From contig NC_066833.1 in NCBI RefSeq assembly GCF_001640805.2, positions 1 through 64,000 of the forward strand: a stretch of 64,000 bases of DNA, in the 5' to 3' direction. Positions 12,251 to 24,700 of this stretch are shown here, piece after piece (positions within the stretch are counted from its first letter, which is position 1; each line of letters opens with the position of its first letter). This DNA comes from Lates calcarifer (Eukaryota; Chordata; Actinopteri; Centropomidae). A program made the translations under genes and the position numbers. The notes under the pieces are model-generated. The model searched no databases. It was not told where the DNA came from and saw only the letters and a list, made by a program, of their open reading frames with translations.

Positions 12251-12819
12251 CTGTGATGCCTTATCATTTAATTTGAGCCTCGTTAAAAGTAAATGTGTTT
12301 GCCTACTCACTTATGTTATCTTGTTATGTTATATGTTAACAGTACACATTGGGTGGGGGTGGGTGTTGGCAAAGGTAGAGAGAGAAAAGTTACATTAGAC
12401 AGCATTGCCCTGGCTCCCAGCTCCACTGTAAAGAATCTGGGAGTCATCTTTGATCAGGATATGTCCTTTAACTCACACATAAAACAAACGTCTAGGACTG
12501 CCTTTTTTCCCCTGCGTAATATCACCAAAACTAAACATTTTCTATTTCAAAAGGATGCAGAAAAACTAGTCCATTTGTTACTGGCATTTGTTACTTCCAG
12601 GCTGGACTACTGTAATTCATTATTATCAGGCTGCCCCAACAAGTCTCTAAAGACTCCGCAGCAGATTCAAAATGCTGCAGCACGATTACTGACAGGAACT
12701 AGGAAAAGAGACCATATTTCTCCTTTGTTAGCCTCTCTACATTGGCTCCCAGTCAAATCCAGAGTAGAATTCAAAATCCTCCTCCTCACATACAAAGCCC
12801 TTAATGGTCAGGCACCATT

Positions 12820-13495
12820 TGTTATGAAGCGCCTAGTGCTGAAAAAGGGAGGACTCAAGGATGCGGATACACAAGGGCGTTTTATTGTCCACAGAAAACA
12901 AAGGGCCAAAAGGGCTGGGGAAGAACACAAAGAGGCCGCCAAAAGAGCGGTGGGTCTGGCAGGGTCTGGGTCCGTAACCGGAGCGGGGTCCGGGGAATGG
13001 CGCAGGTAGAAGGCAGATGAGGGAGGCCGGGAGGACGGGCTGGAGCTCGAGAGCCCGGACGACCAGGCAGGGACCAGGGGGAACTAGAGGAACGCCACAG
13101 GAGAGACCACGTGAGCGACCTGGAGCACAGGGAGAGCACACAGGAGAGACAGGGCGAGGAAACAGCCAGGGACGCAAGGGAGGCATGGCGGTGTGGAAAC
13201 ACACTAGGGACGAGAAACGGGGAAGCAGCTGGAGGAGTAAGACAGCCTGAAACTTCTGGCAGGTTAAGGGGTGCACTGCTATGAAGAACTGGCGAGAAAG
13301 GGAAAACAGAGGGCAGGTTAAATAGGGAGAGTGATAAGGGGAAAGTGGAGACAGGTGTGGAAGGCTGCGCAGGTGCGCCTGGTCGTCGCTACACAGAGAA
13401 CCGCCTCCCAGCCTGCAGCAAACGAGAAAAGAACACAAAACAGAAAATAATCCCTGAACCCACCCCGATGCGGCCCCAGCTGCCGCATCATGACA
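12820..13495 (-). mobile_element. GC-rich solo LTR inserted in the L2 element
   Basis: The insertion starts TGTTATGA and ends TCATGACA (near-perfect inverted ends) and splits the LINE sentence between CCAT at 12815-12818 and CCAT at 13496-13499. The uninterrupted form can be seen at 23325-23340. On - it reads TGTCATGATG, with an AATAAA signal near the other end at about 12885. It is clearly more GC-rich than its surroundings, suggesting a younger or CpG-rich LTR. The open frames within it on - are not recognised. Confidence 0.6.
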
Positions 13496-13558
13496 CCATC
13501 TTACCTTAAAGATCTCATAGTCCCCTACAATCCCACCAGGACTCTGCGCTCCCAGAAT

Positions 13559-13800
13559 CAGGGCCGGTTTTTGCTATGGGTAATGTGGGTGACCGCCCAG
13601 GGTGCAATCTATGTGAGGGTGCACAAGGGCGCTACTGATGCCAGGCCACACAACACAAACTGCTTGATTGACGGGTGAATGGACGGTGTTGGCAAAAGGT
13701 AATGCGAGAGGTCATGTTATGATGTGCATGTGAAATTTATATACTGTATTTTATTTATTGAGGGATGGTTCGGTTGCAAATCTAGCCAGGACCGCCCCTG
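13559..13800. mobile_element. 242-bp non-autonomous hAT element with 8-bp target duplication
   Basis: The flanks are CCCAGAAT at 13551-13558 and 13801-13808, an exact 8-bp duplication typical of hAT insertion. The termini are CAGGGCCGGT on the left and, read inward from the right, CAGGGGCGGT. There is no coding capacity. The intact target is visible in the sister LINE at about 23375-23382, which runs straight through this site. Confidence 0.85.
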
Positions 13801-14059
13801 CCCAGAATTCTGGTTTACTGGTGGTTCCCAGAGTTTCCAAGAGTAGAATGGGAGGCAGAGCCTTCAGTTATCAGGCTCCTCTACTGTGGAACCTTCTCCC
13901 AGTTTCAGGAGACAGAAACACCCTCTGTACCTTTAAGAGTCGGCTTAAAACTTTCCTCTTTGATAAAGCTTATAGTTAGGGTTGGCTCAGGCTTAAACCA
14001 TCCCTTAGTTATGCTGCTATAGGCCTAGACTGCCGGGAGGTCTCCCATGATGCACTGAG

Positions 14060-14060
<1 letters not shown>

Positions 14061-14099
<39 letters not shown>
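14061..14099. repeat. (CT)n microsatellite in the LINE 3' UTR
   Basis: About 19 CT units lie in the 3' UTR of the L2 element. The equivalent position in the copy ending near 50400 has only a short CT-rich run, so the tract has expanded in this copy. Confidence 0.9.
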
Positions 14100-14101
<2 letters not shown>

Positions 14102-14743
14102 CAGTATGGATTCATATCCCATGTTACATGTTACTAACTCAATATGTCCCCTTTCCTGTAGTATTGTGCTCTTCCGTCTCTCTCTCCTCTTCTGTCTCTT
14201 TCTGCAGGTATTTCTGCCTCTGGAGCTGTAGAGTCTGATCTGTGATGACAAGTCTCCTGCTGCTCCTACAACTCCACTCAACACCTGCTGCTAGAATTAG
14301 AAATTACTTACACTGCTATTAGTTGTATTGCTGTGTTAGGAGTTAATACTTTAATTATCACTACTCATTACTACTGCTGTATTATTATAATCACCTTACA
14401 TTTTTTACATGGAACCCGTATGTTCTTCTCTTGCTATTCTCTATTGAATTGAATTGAATAAGTTAAACATCTTGTGTTAAAATTAATGCACAATTCAACT
14501 GATTCTGCAGAAAGTTTAAAGTTAATAACTTTTGTGTTTTTTCTGTTTCAGGTCATTGAGAATTGAAAGTAAAACAGTAGCTGTGTTAACAGTCATAGAA
14601 TTAACAGTAATATTCCAACAGACTTAACCATAATAACACTTTAATATGATTTTTTAAAAACAAATTTTAATCATGTTTACGGACACATAATCATCACTAA
14701 CCTATAGAGGCTTTAAATAATCAAAGTTAATTGATATAAATAA

Positions 14744-15631
14744 TAGGGATGGGCAAGAATAATCAATTAGTTGATTAATCAAGACGGTAAACATGGCCGA
14801 CATCTATTTTAAAAAATCGACAAATCTTTATTTGACAAACTTTTTATCGGGTGGAGGTTGGAGGAGAGATATGGAACTAATGTTTATGGTTCTGTTTCTG
14901 CCAAGCACTGCATCTCTGCACTTGCTCTGTATGGTGCAACAGACCTCTGCAATAAAAAGAAGCAAATTACGGCATTATGCTTGGGGGAGCTTGCTTAATG
15001 GTCTTCACAGGAGTTATTGTTTCACATTCAAAATTAGTTTAATAACGGCCTGTGGCCTGATGAACGAGCTGCGCTAACATTAGCTGACGTTGTTTCTAGA
15101 CACAGCTTGTTTTTATGTTAAAATTTATACTGTGAGCTGATTTATCCACGGAGGCCTCATTGAATAAAGCAGTTTCATATTTTATAAAAAGTGTTTCTCT
15201 GTGACACAGGACGTTAAGAGCAGCTGTTTGCTCAGCTTGTTTTTCTGATTACGCAAGATCCAGACATCTGATGAGAAAAATCCTTATCTGCTTTAAAATG
15301 AGTTTTAACATTATATAAAGTGATCGTGACATGGACAGCTCTCACATCAGATTTTTTTTCGTCACTGTCACAGTTACATCGACGGTGACTGGAAGATTTC
15401 ATGTTCTGTGCTTAAACTCTCAGTACAGATGAGAGACACTGCTGAGAACTAGTCTGAGGTGCTTTGTTGATGAGTGGAGCTTGAGAGGTAAAGTTAGTGC
15501 ACACTACACTACAGTGCAAAAAACATGACTCTATTGGGTGGAGGGCACATGTTAACGATGACGTCAGGACTAATAGACTTTAACTGGCTTGATTAATCGA
15601 CTTCAAAAAATAATCAAAATGCCCATTCATA
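14744..15631. mobile_element. 888-bp hAT element, internally deleted, exact 8-bp target duplication
   Basis: ATAAATAA occurs at 14736-14743 and 15632-15639, directly flanking termini TAGGGATGGGCA and (from the right, inward) TATGAATGGGCA. Internal sequence matches the longer copy that starts at 62794, which encodes part of a ZBED/hAT transposase, but most of that coding region is missing here. It is therefore a non-autonomous derivative. It sits about 125 bp downstream of the stop codon of the coiled-coil gene. Confidence 0.85.
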
Positions 15632-15758
15632 ATAAATAACTTTAAAAAATTCTTCATTCACACCTTGGAGTTAATAGCAGGTAGTAATTTGTGATCCATA
15701 ATACTAAAATGAGACAGATTTTTGGTTTAATTTTTTGAATTTACTTCCTCTTCATGAT

Positions 15759-18700
15759 CTAAACAGACTTGATGTTTCGTGGGAAAATGTCCCAGGCGTC
15801 CATCCCAGGAACATGATTCTCCCAGTCCGGCTGAAGAGGAGGATTGTTTAAAGCCATCAAACAACCCAACCAGTAGCATTCAGAGGCCAGAAGTCTGAAG
15901 TTCTCCATCACATCTTGGGAGTACTGAGCTTCATCATCAAGGAAAGGACTCTGTATGAGAGACATGGTTCAACATGTTCAGTCCTGCACATTAAACATCA
16001 GCCATCACATTGTTCCATTTTATCCACAGATGAAGCTGTGAACTGTTTGGTTTCCAAAGCTGTAAAGTATAACACACCTACCTGAAGAAGATCTTCTTTC
16101 CTGCTGTGGTACAGATTCATCTGAAGACTGTGAATTGTTAACTGTCTGAACTCTTTAACCTGGAACACAGGAAAATGCTGCTTACACAAGTACAGTACAG
16201 ATTTTATGGTCCAGGTTTAGACAGTAGACTTCAGTCCAGTACCTTCTGAGGTGTTAGTCCACTGCTGTTCTCAATCAGTCCAAACACTTCATCTATCTGC
16301 TTCTTCTTTCTCTCCATTTCTTCTGCTGCATCTTTAAACATTTTCTGTAATTATCAGTTGGAGTTTCATCCAGATAAACAAAGGAACAACAGTAAGTTGA
16401 TTTCAGTTTAACTTTGAACAGGAGTTGAAGAAGTAAACTACAGAGTAACATCTCTTCAGACTGTACTGTACCTGAGTCAGATCTCTGGTAAACTCTCTGT
16501 TCACAGCATTAGATTTCAGATGATCTTTGATTTTAGGCCACTGCAGCAGTTTCAGTTTGTTATACATCTCTGTCAGTTTGGTTTTACTGACTGGGTTGTT
16601 CATGCTCTCAGTGTCTCCTGTCTTTATTGAAAGAGTCAAGTCAGGTGCAACTCTAAACAAAGAAAGACACACTTTAATTAACCATAGGCCTCTGCTCAAG
16701 AACTACGTCTGAAAAACAGTTAACCTTAGATGATCAGACTGCTGAACCAGTACATGTGCACTCGTACATAGCTGCTTTTTGCTAACCCCTTTTATGCTGC
16801 ACTGAAAGTCTTTTAACTGGACAGGTATTTATCAGATAAATCATCAGGACCTACATCCTCACACAGCTGAGTCAACACCACACTGACACAACTTTATCAA
16901 AACATGAATGTTCTGAGCTTCATTAAAGTAATAATTGGTACAGAGTTCTTTTTGTATCTTTGTATTTTAGCTCTTGGGTGTTATTGAGTTCACGCTCACA
17001 TTTGCAGCTGTAATAAGACTTACAGTCCATGTCAACCTATAAAGTAAATCTGAAATCATAGTTTCAGCTCTTTGTATGTACAGTACCTGTCTCTGACTGA
17101 TTTCAGTTCTTCATCTTTTTGTTTCAGAGCAGATCTGTGGAGGAAAAATGTCTATTTAAAATGACAGGAAACCCTGCATGAGCAGATGCAGCAGCGTGAT
17201 GCTCTTAGTCAAAAAGTAGCACTTGTTATTTTGTATATTTTGCGCATTTTAAGTTCAAGCACTATGAATGCTCACCCATCCTCCCATTCCTTGTTTCCTC
17301 TCCCCTGTCTTCCCTAGTGTCTCCTCACATCTGATTGTCATCTCTCTCCAGTACCTGCAGTATATCTATCCTGGTTTCTTCATCCACTTGTCTAGTGTTA
17401 TCTCCTGCACTGTAATCAACCCATTTCTCTGTGCTCCAGAGCCCCACTGTGTTGATGCCCCTGCTGTTCCTCCTACAACGCCTCCCTGAGACCATCAGCC
17501 CTCGCCATCCATCTGCTTACCCCTCACTTAGTAAGTCTCCATTGAAGTCTCCTTTCCCACCACTCCTAAGTCCCAGTCTGCTCTTGGGTCCTTAACTGAA
17601 CATTTCACAGTGTGAGACTGAGGTTTACTTTGCACCACGTTAATAGTTATGTGATGATCATCCCAGAGACTTAGGACAGCACCATTCACAACATAGCATT
17701 CATGTTAGTGGGCCAAGCAGACCCAGCTGCAGACTAATGAACATTACTGGGACTCACTGTTCCCCAGACATAGAATACTAGGCTTTGAAATGTAGACCCG
17801 TCTCTATGTTGAGAGAATTGACTGCCACTGTGTCACAGCTGTTCATACTGTAAGACAGACCTGGAGGAACTACATAACGCTATCAGTAACCAGCTGAATG
17901 GATTTCCAAAGTCAACTGTGTTTGTGACAGGAGACTTTAATTGCATGGAACTAAAGATGACCATAAACTCCACAGAAATGTTCATTTCCTAAGCAGAGAC
18001 ACAAATATTCTTGACCAGTTTACAACATCCCGGGAGCACATAAAGCTGCCCCATCTCCATACCTGGGTTTATCTGCTTGACTGAGCTACGCAATTATACT
18101 ATAAATGGGCAGGATCAGTCAGAAACATGCTGCCTATCAATCAAAAAACTTCACCAATGGAGGGCTGAGCAGGAAATAGGCTAGAATTCATCAACAGTTT
18201 GTCCTGTCATCATGAATCTTGGTAGATATTTTAGTCTTTGGTTAGGAATAGGCCTACCAAAGCATTTTTAGCCTGACCCATAGAGGGTATTACAATTACC
18301 AAAACTCGTACCTCACAACTTGATAGACAAAATTTTTCCAATTTTGGTACATGTGATTTGATTTGAAGTATGAAGTAAAAACCTTGGTGCCATATTGACT
18401 GGTTCATGTACACATGGTCTATTAATCATCTGCCAATTTATGCTTTCACTCAATTTGTTCTAAGCTGGAATGACATGAAACTGGGCAAGATAACTAGAGA
18501 TGATGTGCAAACAAAAATGAACATATGGTACTAATCAGCCTGATAGTGGTGCTATACTTAATAGTTGAAAAGTAAAAACATTGAAAGGCTGGCCACCTCA
18601 TTGCATTGTGATTTCACAATTGTGATGTCAAAGAATCATCTGCCAGTTGGGTCTTTATGTTTGATTTTCTCAAGATCCTCTCATCCACCATCTTAACAGT

Positions 18701-21700
18701 TGACACTGCACTTGCTTGGGCCTTTAGCAATACACCCACCAAGTCTCAAGCCGACCAGAGCAGTTGGGGAGAAAATCACAGGACAGGCAGACAGATGGAC
18801 AAAGATTTCTAGATTTATGGTGAGATATTGATAGAGTAGTACCGCTTCACATTAATCTTTTTTTTTAAACTTGTTTTAAGATTGGTTTGTTTTTTTTTCT
18901 CCCACTGTTGCTGGTCTGTTACCAAACAATTTTGTTACATTCCTCCAAAGACGAACAAAGTGCCATATCTTGTCTTTTGCCTCATTAAATGTTAAGTTCA
19001 GAAAAATACTGACCTTGCCTCATGAAGTTTTTCTTTGTACAATGTTTCCATCTCAGTCATTCTGTGTTAAAAACATCATCAATAATTAGTGTGGCCAAAA
19101 AAAACGTGACAGCACTAACTATCAAAATTACTGATGTTATGAGATGATTTTGATTTTCAATATATTACATAAACTCAAATTTGTAGTTTCAGCTCTTTGT
19201 ATGTACAGTACCTGTCTTTCAGTGATTTCAATTCTTGATCTTTCTGTGTCAGAGCAGATCTGTGGAGGAAAAATGCAGTGTGTGAAAAAGCTCCATGTTA
19301 TTACCAAACACATAATGAAGTGACAGCTCAATTAAAATTTGTATCAGTTAATAGATTTGGCATTCAAATTAATGTTTATTCATTAATTTAATTTTAATGT
19401 TTCTATTTACTATTCTAGCAAAGTAGTAAAATTGTACAATGAAATGGACATTTTCACGTTACATTTAACAAGTTCCAACTAAACTACACAGCTGTCAACA
19501 TAAAAGCTCTGCCTGCCTTTCTAAAAAGTCTGTTAAATGGACTGTACTTATATAGCGCTTTTCTAGTTTTTTCGACCACTCAAAGCACTTCACACTACAG
19601 ATCAAATTCACCCCACTCACACACATTCATACAGCACATGTTCTATACAATGTGCTTTTCTAAAAATTTGGGGTCCTGCCCAAAGATACTTCGCCATGCA
19701 GATTGGAGGAGCCGGGAATCAAACCACTGACCTTCTGATTGGTGGGCGACTGCTCTACCTCCTGAGCCACAGCCGCCCATTGAAAAGATTACCAGAAATA
19801 TACTGACCTTGCCTCATAAAGATTCTTTTGATATGTGCACATCTTAATCAATCTGTGTTAAAAACATCATCAGGGGTTAGTCTGATTAAACAGTTAAGAG
19901 CACAAATTCATTATTTGAAATCATTGATCTTATATGTTTATCAATTGATTTTTCCAAGTCAAGTTATATTACAAATTTGTACAATTTGTAGTTTCAGCTC
20001 TTTGCATGTACAGTACCTGTCTTCTAATGACTCTATTTGTCCCTCCTCTTGTTTCAGAGCAGATCTGTGGAGGAAAAATTCAGAGTGTGAAAAAGCTTCA
20101 TGTTGTTACTGAACACATGAAGAAGCATCAACTGAACTAAAGTTAGCATCAATGGTTTAACACACTGAATCAGCAGGTTAGTTATTTACAGTGTATTACA
20201 GGGCTGTTGTGTTGGATTGCTTTGTATTGTACAGGTCTGACTGTGTCCACACTCTGTGTTCAAGCTTCAGGAAATTTAAAGTCTGTTTCACGTCTCATTA
20301 AAAGTTCACTTCAGAAAAATACTGACCTTGCCTCATGAAGCGTCTCTTTGTAAAATGTTTCCATCTCAGTCAAACTGTTAAAAACATCATCAGTGGTTAG
20401 TCTGGTTAAAACACTTCAGAGCACAGATTCATTATTAACATCACTGATCTTCTATTTTGATTCCCAAGTCAGCATATTAAGTAAATCTGAATTCATAATT
20501 TCAGCTCTTTGTATGTACAGTACCTGTCTTTGACTGATTTCAGTTCTTCCTCTTTTTGTTTCAGAGCAGATCTGTGGAGGAAAAATGCAGAGTGTGAAAA
20601 ACCTTCATGTTGTTACTGAACACATGATGAAGTGATGACAGAATTACCAAATTACTTTCATTGTACTAAGGTATACAATCATGTGAAAAAGAAAGTACAC
20701 CCTCTTTGAATTCTATGGTTCTACATATCAGGACACAATAAAAATATCGTCTGGTTTTCAGCAAGTTTTAAAATTAGGTAAATAGAATCTCAGATGAACA
20801 ACACATGACCCATTACACCATCTCAATATTTATTTAACAAAACCTAGGCCCAAAGCAGTGTGTGAATTAAGTACACCCTTACTGCTTCCATTGGAATTAA
20901 GAGGGTAAGTAGCAGCCAGGAGCTGCTAATCAAATGCCCTTGATTAACTGATTGTTACCCAGTGAGTACAGGACAACAGTTTATTTGTGACCGCCTAATT
21001 GCACCAAAGACTTGTCTCTGTACTTGTTAGATCTCAGTGCTGCTTTTGATACTATTGACCATCACATCCTTTTACAGAGACTGGAGCATTAAAAGGCATT
21101 AAAAGAACTGCACTAAACTGGCTCACTGCTATCTATCGGATCAGTTTTTACATGTTAACAACTCCTCCCCCATGTAGCCTAAACAAAAATTAGATAGAAG
21201 TTCCACTAGGCTGGCGCTTGGACAAATTCTATTCACTTTGTGTATGTTTCCTTTGGGCAACACTATCAGGAATCACTCCATAAACTTCCATTGTTATGTA
21301 GATGGTAAATGGTAAATGGACTGTACTTATATAGCGCTTTTCTAGTCGTATCGACCACTCAAAGTGCTTTACACTACACGTCACATTCACCCATTCACAC
21401 ACACATTCACACAGCGCTTGCACTACTACAAAGCGCTCTAGCACATTCACACACACACCAATGTTACAAACATCGGGGGCAACGTGGGGTTCAGTATCTT
21501 GCCCAAGGACACTTCAGCACGGACTGGAAGATCAAACCGCTGACCTTCCAATTAGTGGGCGACCCGCTCTACCTCCTGAGCCACAACCGCCCCTATGATG
21601 ATAATATACACTACTCACAATAAGTTAGGGATATTGTTATTTACATGAGTGCTTTTCCTATATGGTCTGAATTTTAATGAAATAAGTAAAAGTTCCCTTT

Positions 21701-24700
21701 GATATTACTAATAATGAATGAGAAGAAACACCATTTTCATTTGTTTAATATGTATTACCCCCAAAATTTAGACAATAACAAGGATAGCCCCAAATAACAA
21801 AAATTGACAATGTCAGTAGCGGGTGTTTCCACCATTTGCCGCAATGACAGCTTGACAGCGACGTACGTCTCATGCTCCTCACTAGCCTCATGATGTTGTT
21901 CTGAGGCAATGCATTCCACTCTTCAACAAGTGCTACACGCAGTTCTGCCAGGTCACGTGGGGGTGGGGTACGATCATCCAGTCTCTGCTTCAGCTGGTCC
22001 CAGATGTGCTCTATGGGGTTCAGGTCAGGGGACATTGCTGGCCATACCATATGAGGCACTCCGACTTCCTGAAGTCGAGCTGTGACAATTCTGGCATGAT
22101 GTGGTGGAGCATCATCATCCACGAACAGAAAGTTGGGGGTGTGCTGGTGGAATTGGGGGATGATGATGGGTTCTATGATGTCTCTGAGGTAAGAACGTGC
22201 AGTGACTGAGCCATCTACAATAATCAGATCTTTTTTGGGCTGACTGGTGATGCCTGCCCAGACTGTTGCACCTCCTCCACCAAAGCGAACCCTGGGGACC
22301 ATGTTGACCTCGGCGTATCGCTCACCTCGCCTTCTCCAGCAACACTGACGACCATCATTTCTGTGCAAGGTGACCCGACACTCATCAGTGAACAGGACGG
22401 TAGACCACTGCTGCATTGTCCAGGTCACATGGTCTTGTGCCCACTGCAAATGTTCACGGCGGTGTCTTGGTGTCAGTGGAGTCACCTGCAACAGTCGTCT
22501 GGCATTCAAGCCAAAGCGGTGGAGTCGGTTGCGAATGGTTTGTCTGGAAACTCTAGTACCCCTCACATCTCGTAAACGGGCCTGCAGCTGTATGGCAGTT
22601 GCTTAACGATGTCTGAGTGCATAGGTCCTTAGGTACAGGTCATCGTTGCGGTCTGTCATTCGTGGGGCTCCACTCCTGTACACACTGTACACAGTGACAC
22701 CATTACGTGGAAAACACAAAATGAGGTGTGCCTATCACCCCAATACAATTGCCTCCCGATCCCAAAAATCCCTGAAGTGAAACAAACACCGTATGTATGA
22801 CATCCACTGAGTCTCTCACAACATCCCTAACTTATTGTGAGTAGTGTATTTATCAATGATGCCTGATGAAACCAATCATTTAGCTAAACATGCCTTTGGG
22901 ACATCTAGATGTAGTTGCACTGGATGGCATTGTCCTGGAATCCAGCTCCACTGTAGAGAATCTTTGATCAAGATATGTCCTTTAAATTCCACATAAACAA
23001 GTGTCCAGGACTGCCTTCTTTCTGCTGCGTAATATTCCCAAAATCAGACACTTCCTATCTCAAAAGGATGCAGAAAACTAGTCCATGCATTTGTTACTTC
23101 CAGGCTGGACTACTGTAAATCATTATTATCAGGCTGCCCCAACAAGTCTCTAAATACTCTGCAGCTGATTCAAAATGCTGCAGCACGATTACTGACAGGA
23201 ACTAGGAGAAGAGACCATATTTCTCCTGTGTTAGCCTCTCTACATTGGCTCCCAGTCAAATCCAGAATAGAAATTAAAATCATCTTCCTCACCTACAAAG
23301 CCCCTAATGATCAGGTTCCATCCTATCTTAAAGACCTTATAGTTCCCTGGAATCCCACTAGGACACTGCACTCCCAGAATGCTGGTTTACTGGTGGTTCC
23401 CAGAGTTTCCAAGAGTAAACTTTCTGACTGACTGACTCAACAACCTAATAAATATTGGTGGTATATTAAATATTAGATCTCTTTCTTACAAAGCTGTACT
23501 GAAGGCTCAACATAAGTTAGGTTAGGTTAACCCTAACACTAAACACCATTACCCTTCTAAAAAATAAAATAACAAAAGAGGTTAGCTCCGTGGTATAACT
23601 TCCAAACCTGCACATTAAAACATACAACTTGAGAACTTGAGAGAATATGACATACCACCAAACAGTAAGAATCACGCTTAACTTGGCACGATAGTCTTAA
23701 AACATATGAACAGGCCCTCTGTAATGCCAGAGCTGCCTATTACTCATCACTAAAAGAGGAAAATAAAGACAACCACAGTTTTCTTGTGGGTACAGTATCC
23801 AAGCTGACCGAGTGTCACAGCCCTATTGACCCATGTATTCCCATAGCTCTCTAAACACACTTCACACCACAGGAAAATCTGAAATCTAAAGTTGCTAACG
23901 TGTACGGACTCTGCATATGCTCATAAGGTATGACACCTATTTGGAGCACTCTGGAAGCAAAGATGGCATCTAATGCAAATTACTAACCAATTGGCCATCT
24001 TAGTACCACTAGTATCACTAGAGCCAGTCACCGCCCTGGAAGACATGATTTTAGTGCAACAAAATGCTAGTCCAAATGAACACAGCATCTGGCAGCAAAG
24101 GTGGGCATCACTGGATGAAAAAGGTCTGTGGAGACCACACAAGGCCCTGTTGGCTGCTGCTGTGCCATTGTTTACTATGTTGATATCTGATTTGCACAGT
24201 ATAGATCACTGTGCAAGGGGGAAGGTGATAAGAAAAATAACAACACAGATATTGTTTGCCATACTTGCAGCAATGGTTGATGAGGTGCTAGGGTAATAGG
24301 TAAACAATGTAAGAAGAGGGATAACATCAGCATTTGTGGAAAAAGTAACTAAAGGGATCTTGCAATAGCTAAAGATCAAGCAAAGGATAGGACTTGTTTA
24401 TCATCAACCACAAGTACTGACAGTGTGTCCAGACCCCCGAATGTTGATATCACTTTGACTGTAACACCAACAGTAAGCACTCAAACCACAACTCTGATTG
24501 CAAGCCAATCAACTGCAGCCCAAGGAAAGAACTTAGAGAAATTAGAATTTGACAAGATGACCAATTTGACTAACAAGAAAGATATAAACTGGTGCAGTGA
24601 AGTTTTAAAAGCATAGAGGACAAACTCTGGAGTCAAGCTAGTCACAATGGTTGGTATAAATGGGCACGGTACACTATACGAGAGATGACACCTAATGATT

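Larger units (their letters stand above)
12395..14460 (+). mobile_element. L2-clade LINE, 3' half, with two insertions
   Basis: This is a 5'-truncated non-LTR retrotransposon. Residues encoded from about 12395 onward are the C-terminal end of the reverse transcriptase: [11 protein letters not shown], then SRLDYCNSLLSGCP, then [20 protein letters not shown]. The coding sequence resumes at 13496 and, after a second interruption, ends with FKSRLKTFLFDKAYS at about 13978. A 3' UTR with a CT microsatellite follows, and an (ATTGAA)n tail at about 14441-14459. Stops and frameshifts make it inactive. The two interruptions are a solo LTR (12820-13495) and a small hAT (13559-13800). Confidence 0.8.
17087..20571 (-). 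repeat. Tandemly duplicated coiled-coil exon pairs
   Basis: Seven small exons alternate between two types. Type b (17087-17134, 19212-19259, 20017-20064, 20524-20571) encodes [19 protein letters not shown] sequence. Type a (19014-19061, 19808-19852, 20327-20374) encodes [19 protein letters not shown] sequence. Each begins with 1 nt and ends with 2 nt of a split codon, so each is frame-neutral and can be duplicated or skipped freely. All are 48 nt except 19808-19852 (45 nt). Flanking introns also match ('gtttcagctctttg' beside type b, 'aaaacatcatca' beside type a), showing duplication of whole exon-intron units. Confidence 0.85.
21010..23425 (+). mobile_element. L2-clade LINE split by a SINE and a Tc1 element
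   Basis: The left part (21010-21300) encodes reverse transcriptase sequence around [20 protein letters not shown] (with frameshifts) up to the catalytic Y-V-D-D block, which ends at a 'gttatgtagatg' junction. The right part (22849-23425) resumes immediately with 'tttatcaatgatgcctgatg' and runs through [12 protein letters not shown] to '[12 protein letters not shown]', where it stops short. Everything between is inserted: SINE 21301-21594 and Tc1 21609-22846. Confidence 0.75.

Noticed and set aside
12833..13438. Long open frame (201 codons) on - in GC-rich sequence
   Set aside because: It lies wholly within the solo LTR at 12820-13495. The composition is proline/serine/leucine-rich as expected from GC-rich non-coding DNA, and no domain is visible.
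19710..19782. A tRNA-like sequence with A- and B-box-like motifs on -
   Set aside because: It continues into a SINE body, has a second copy at the head of 21301-21594 and cannot fold with normal arms, so it is a SINE head and not a tRNA gene.
22006..22606. Open frames on + within the Tc1 element
   Set aside because: They are antisense to the transposase, whose DDE motifs fix the coding strand as -.
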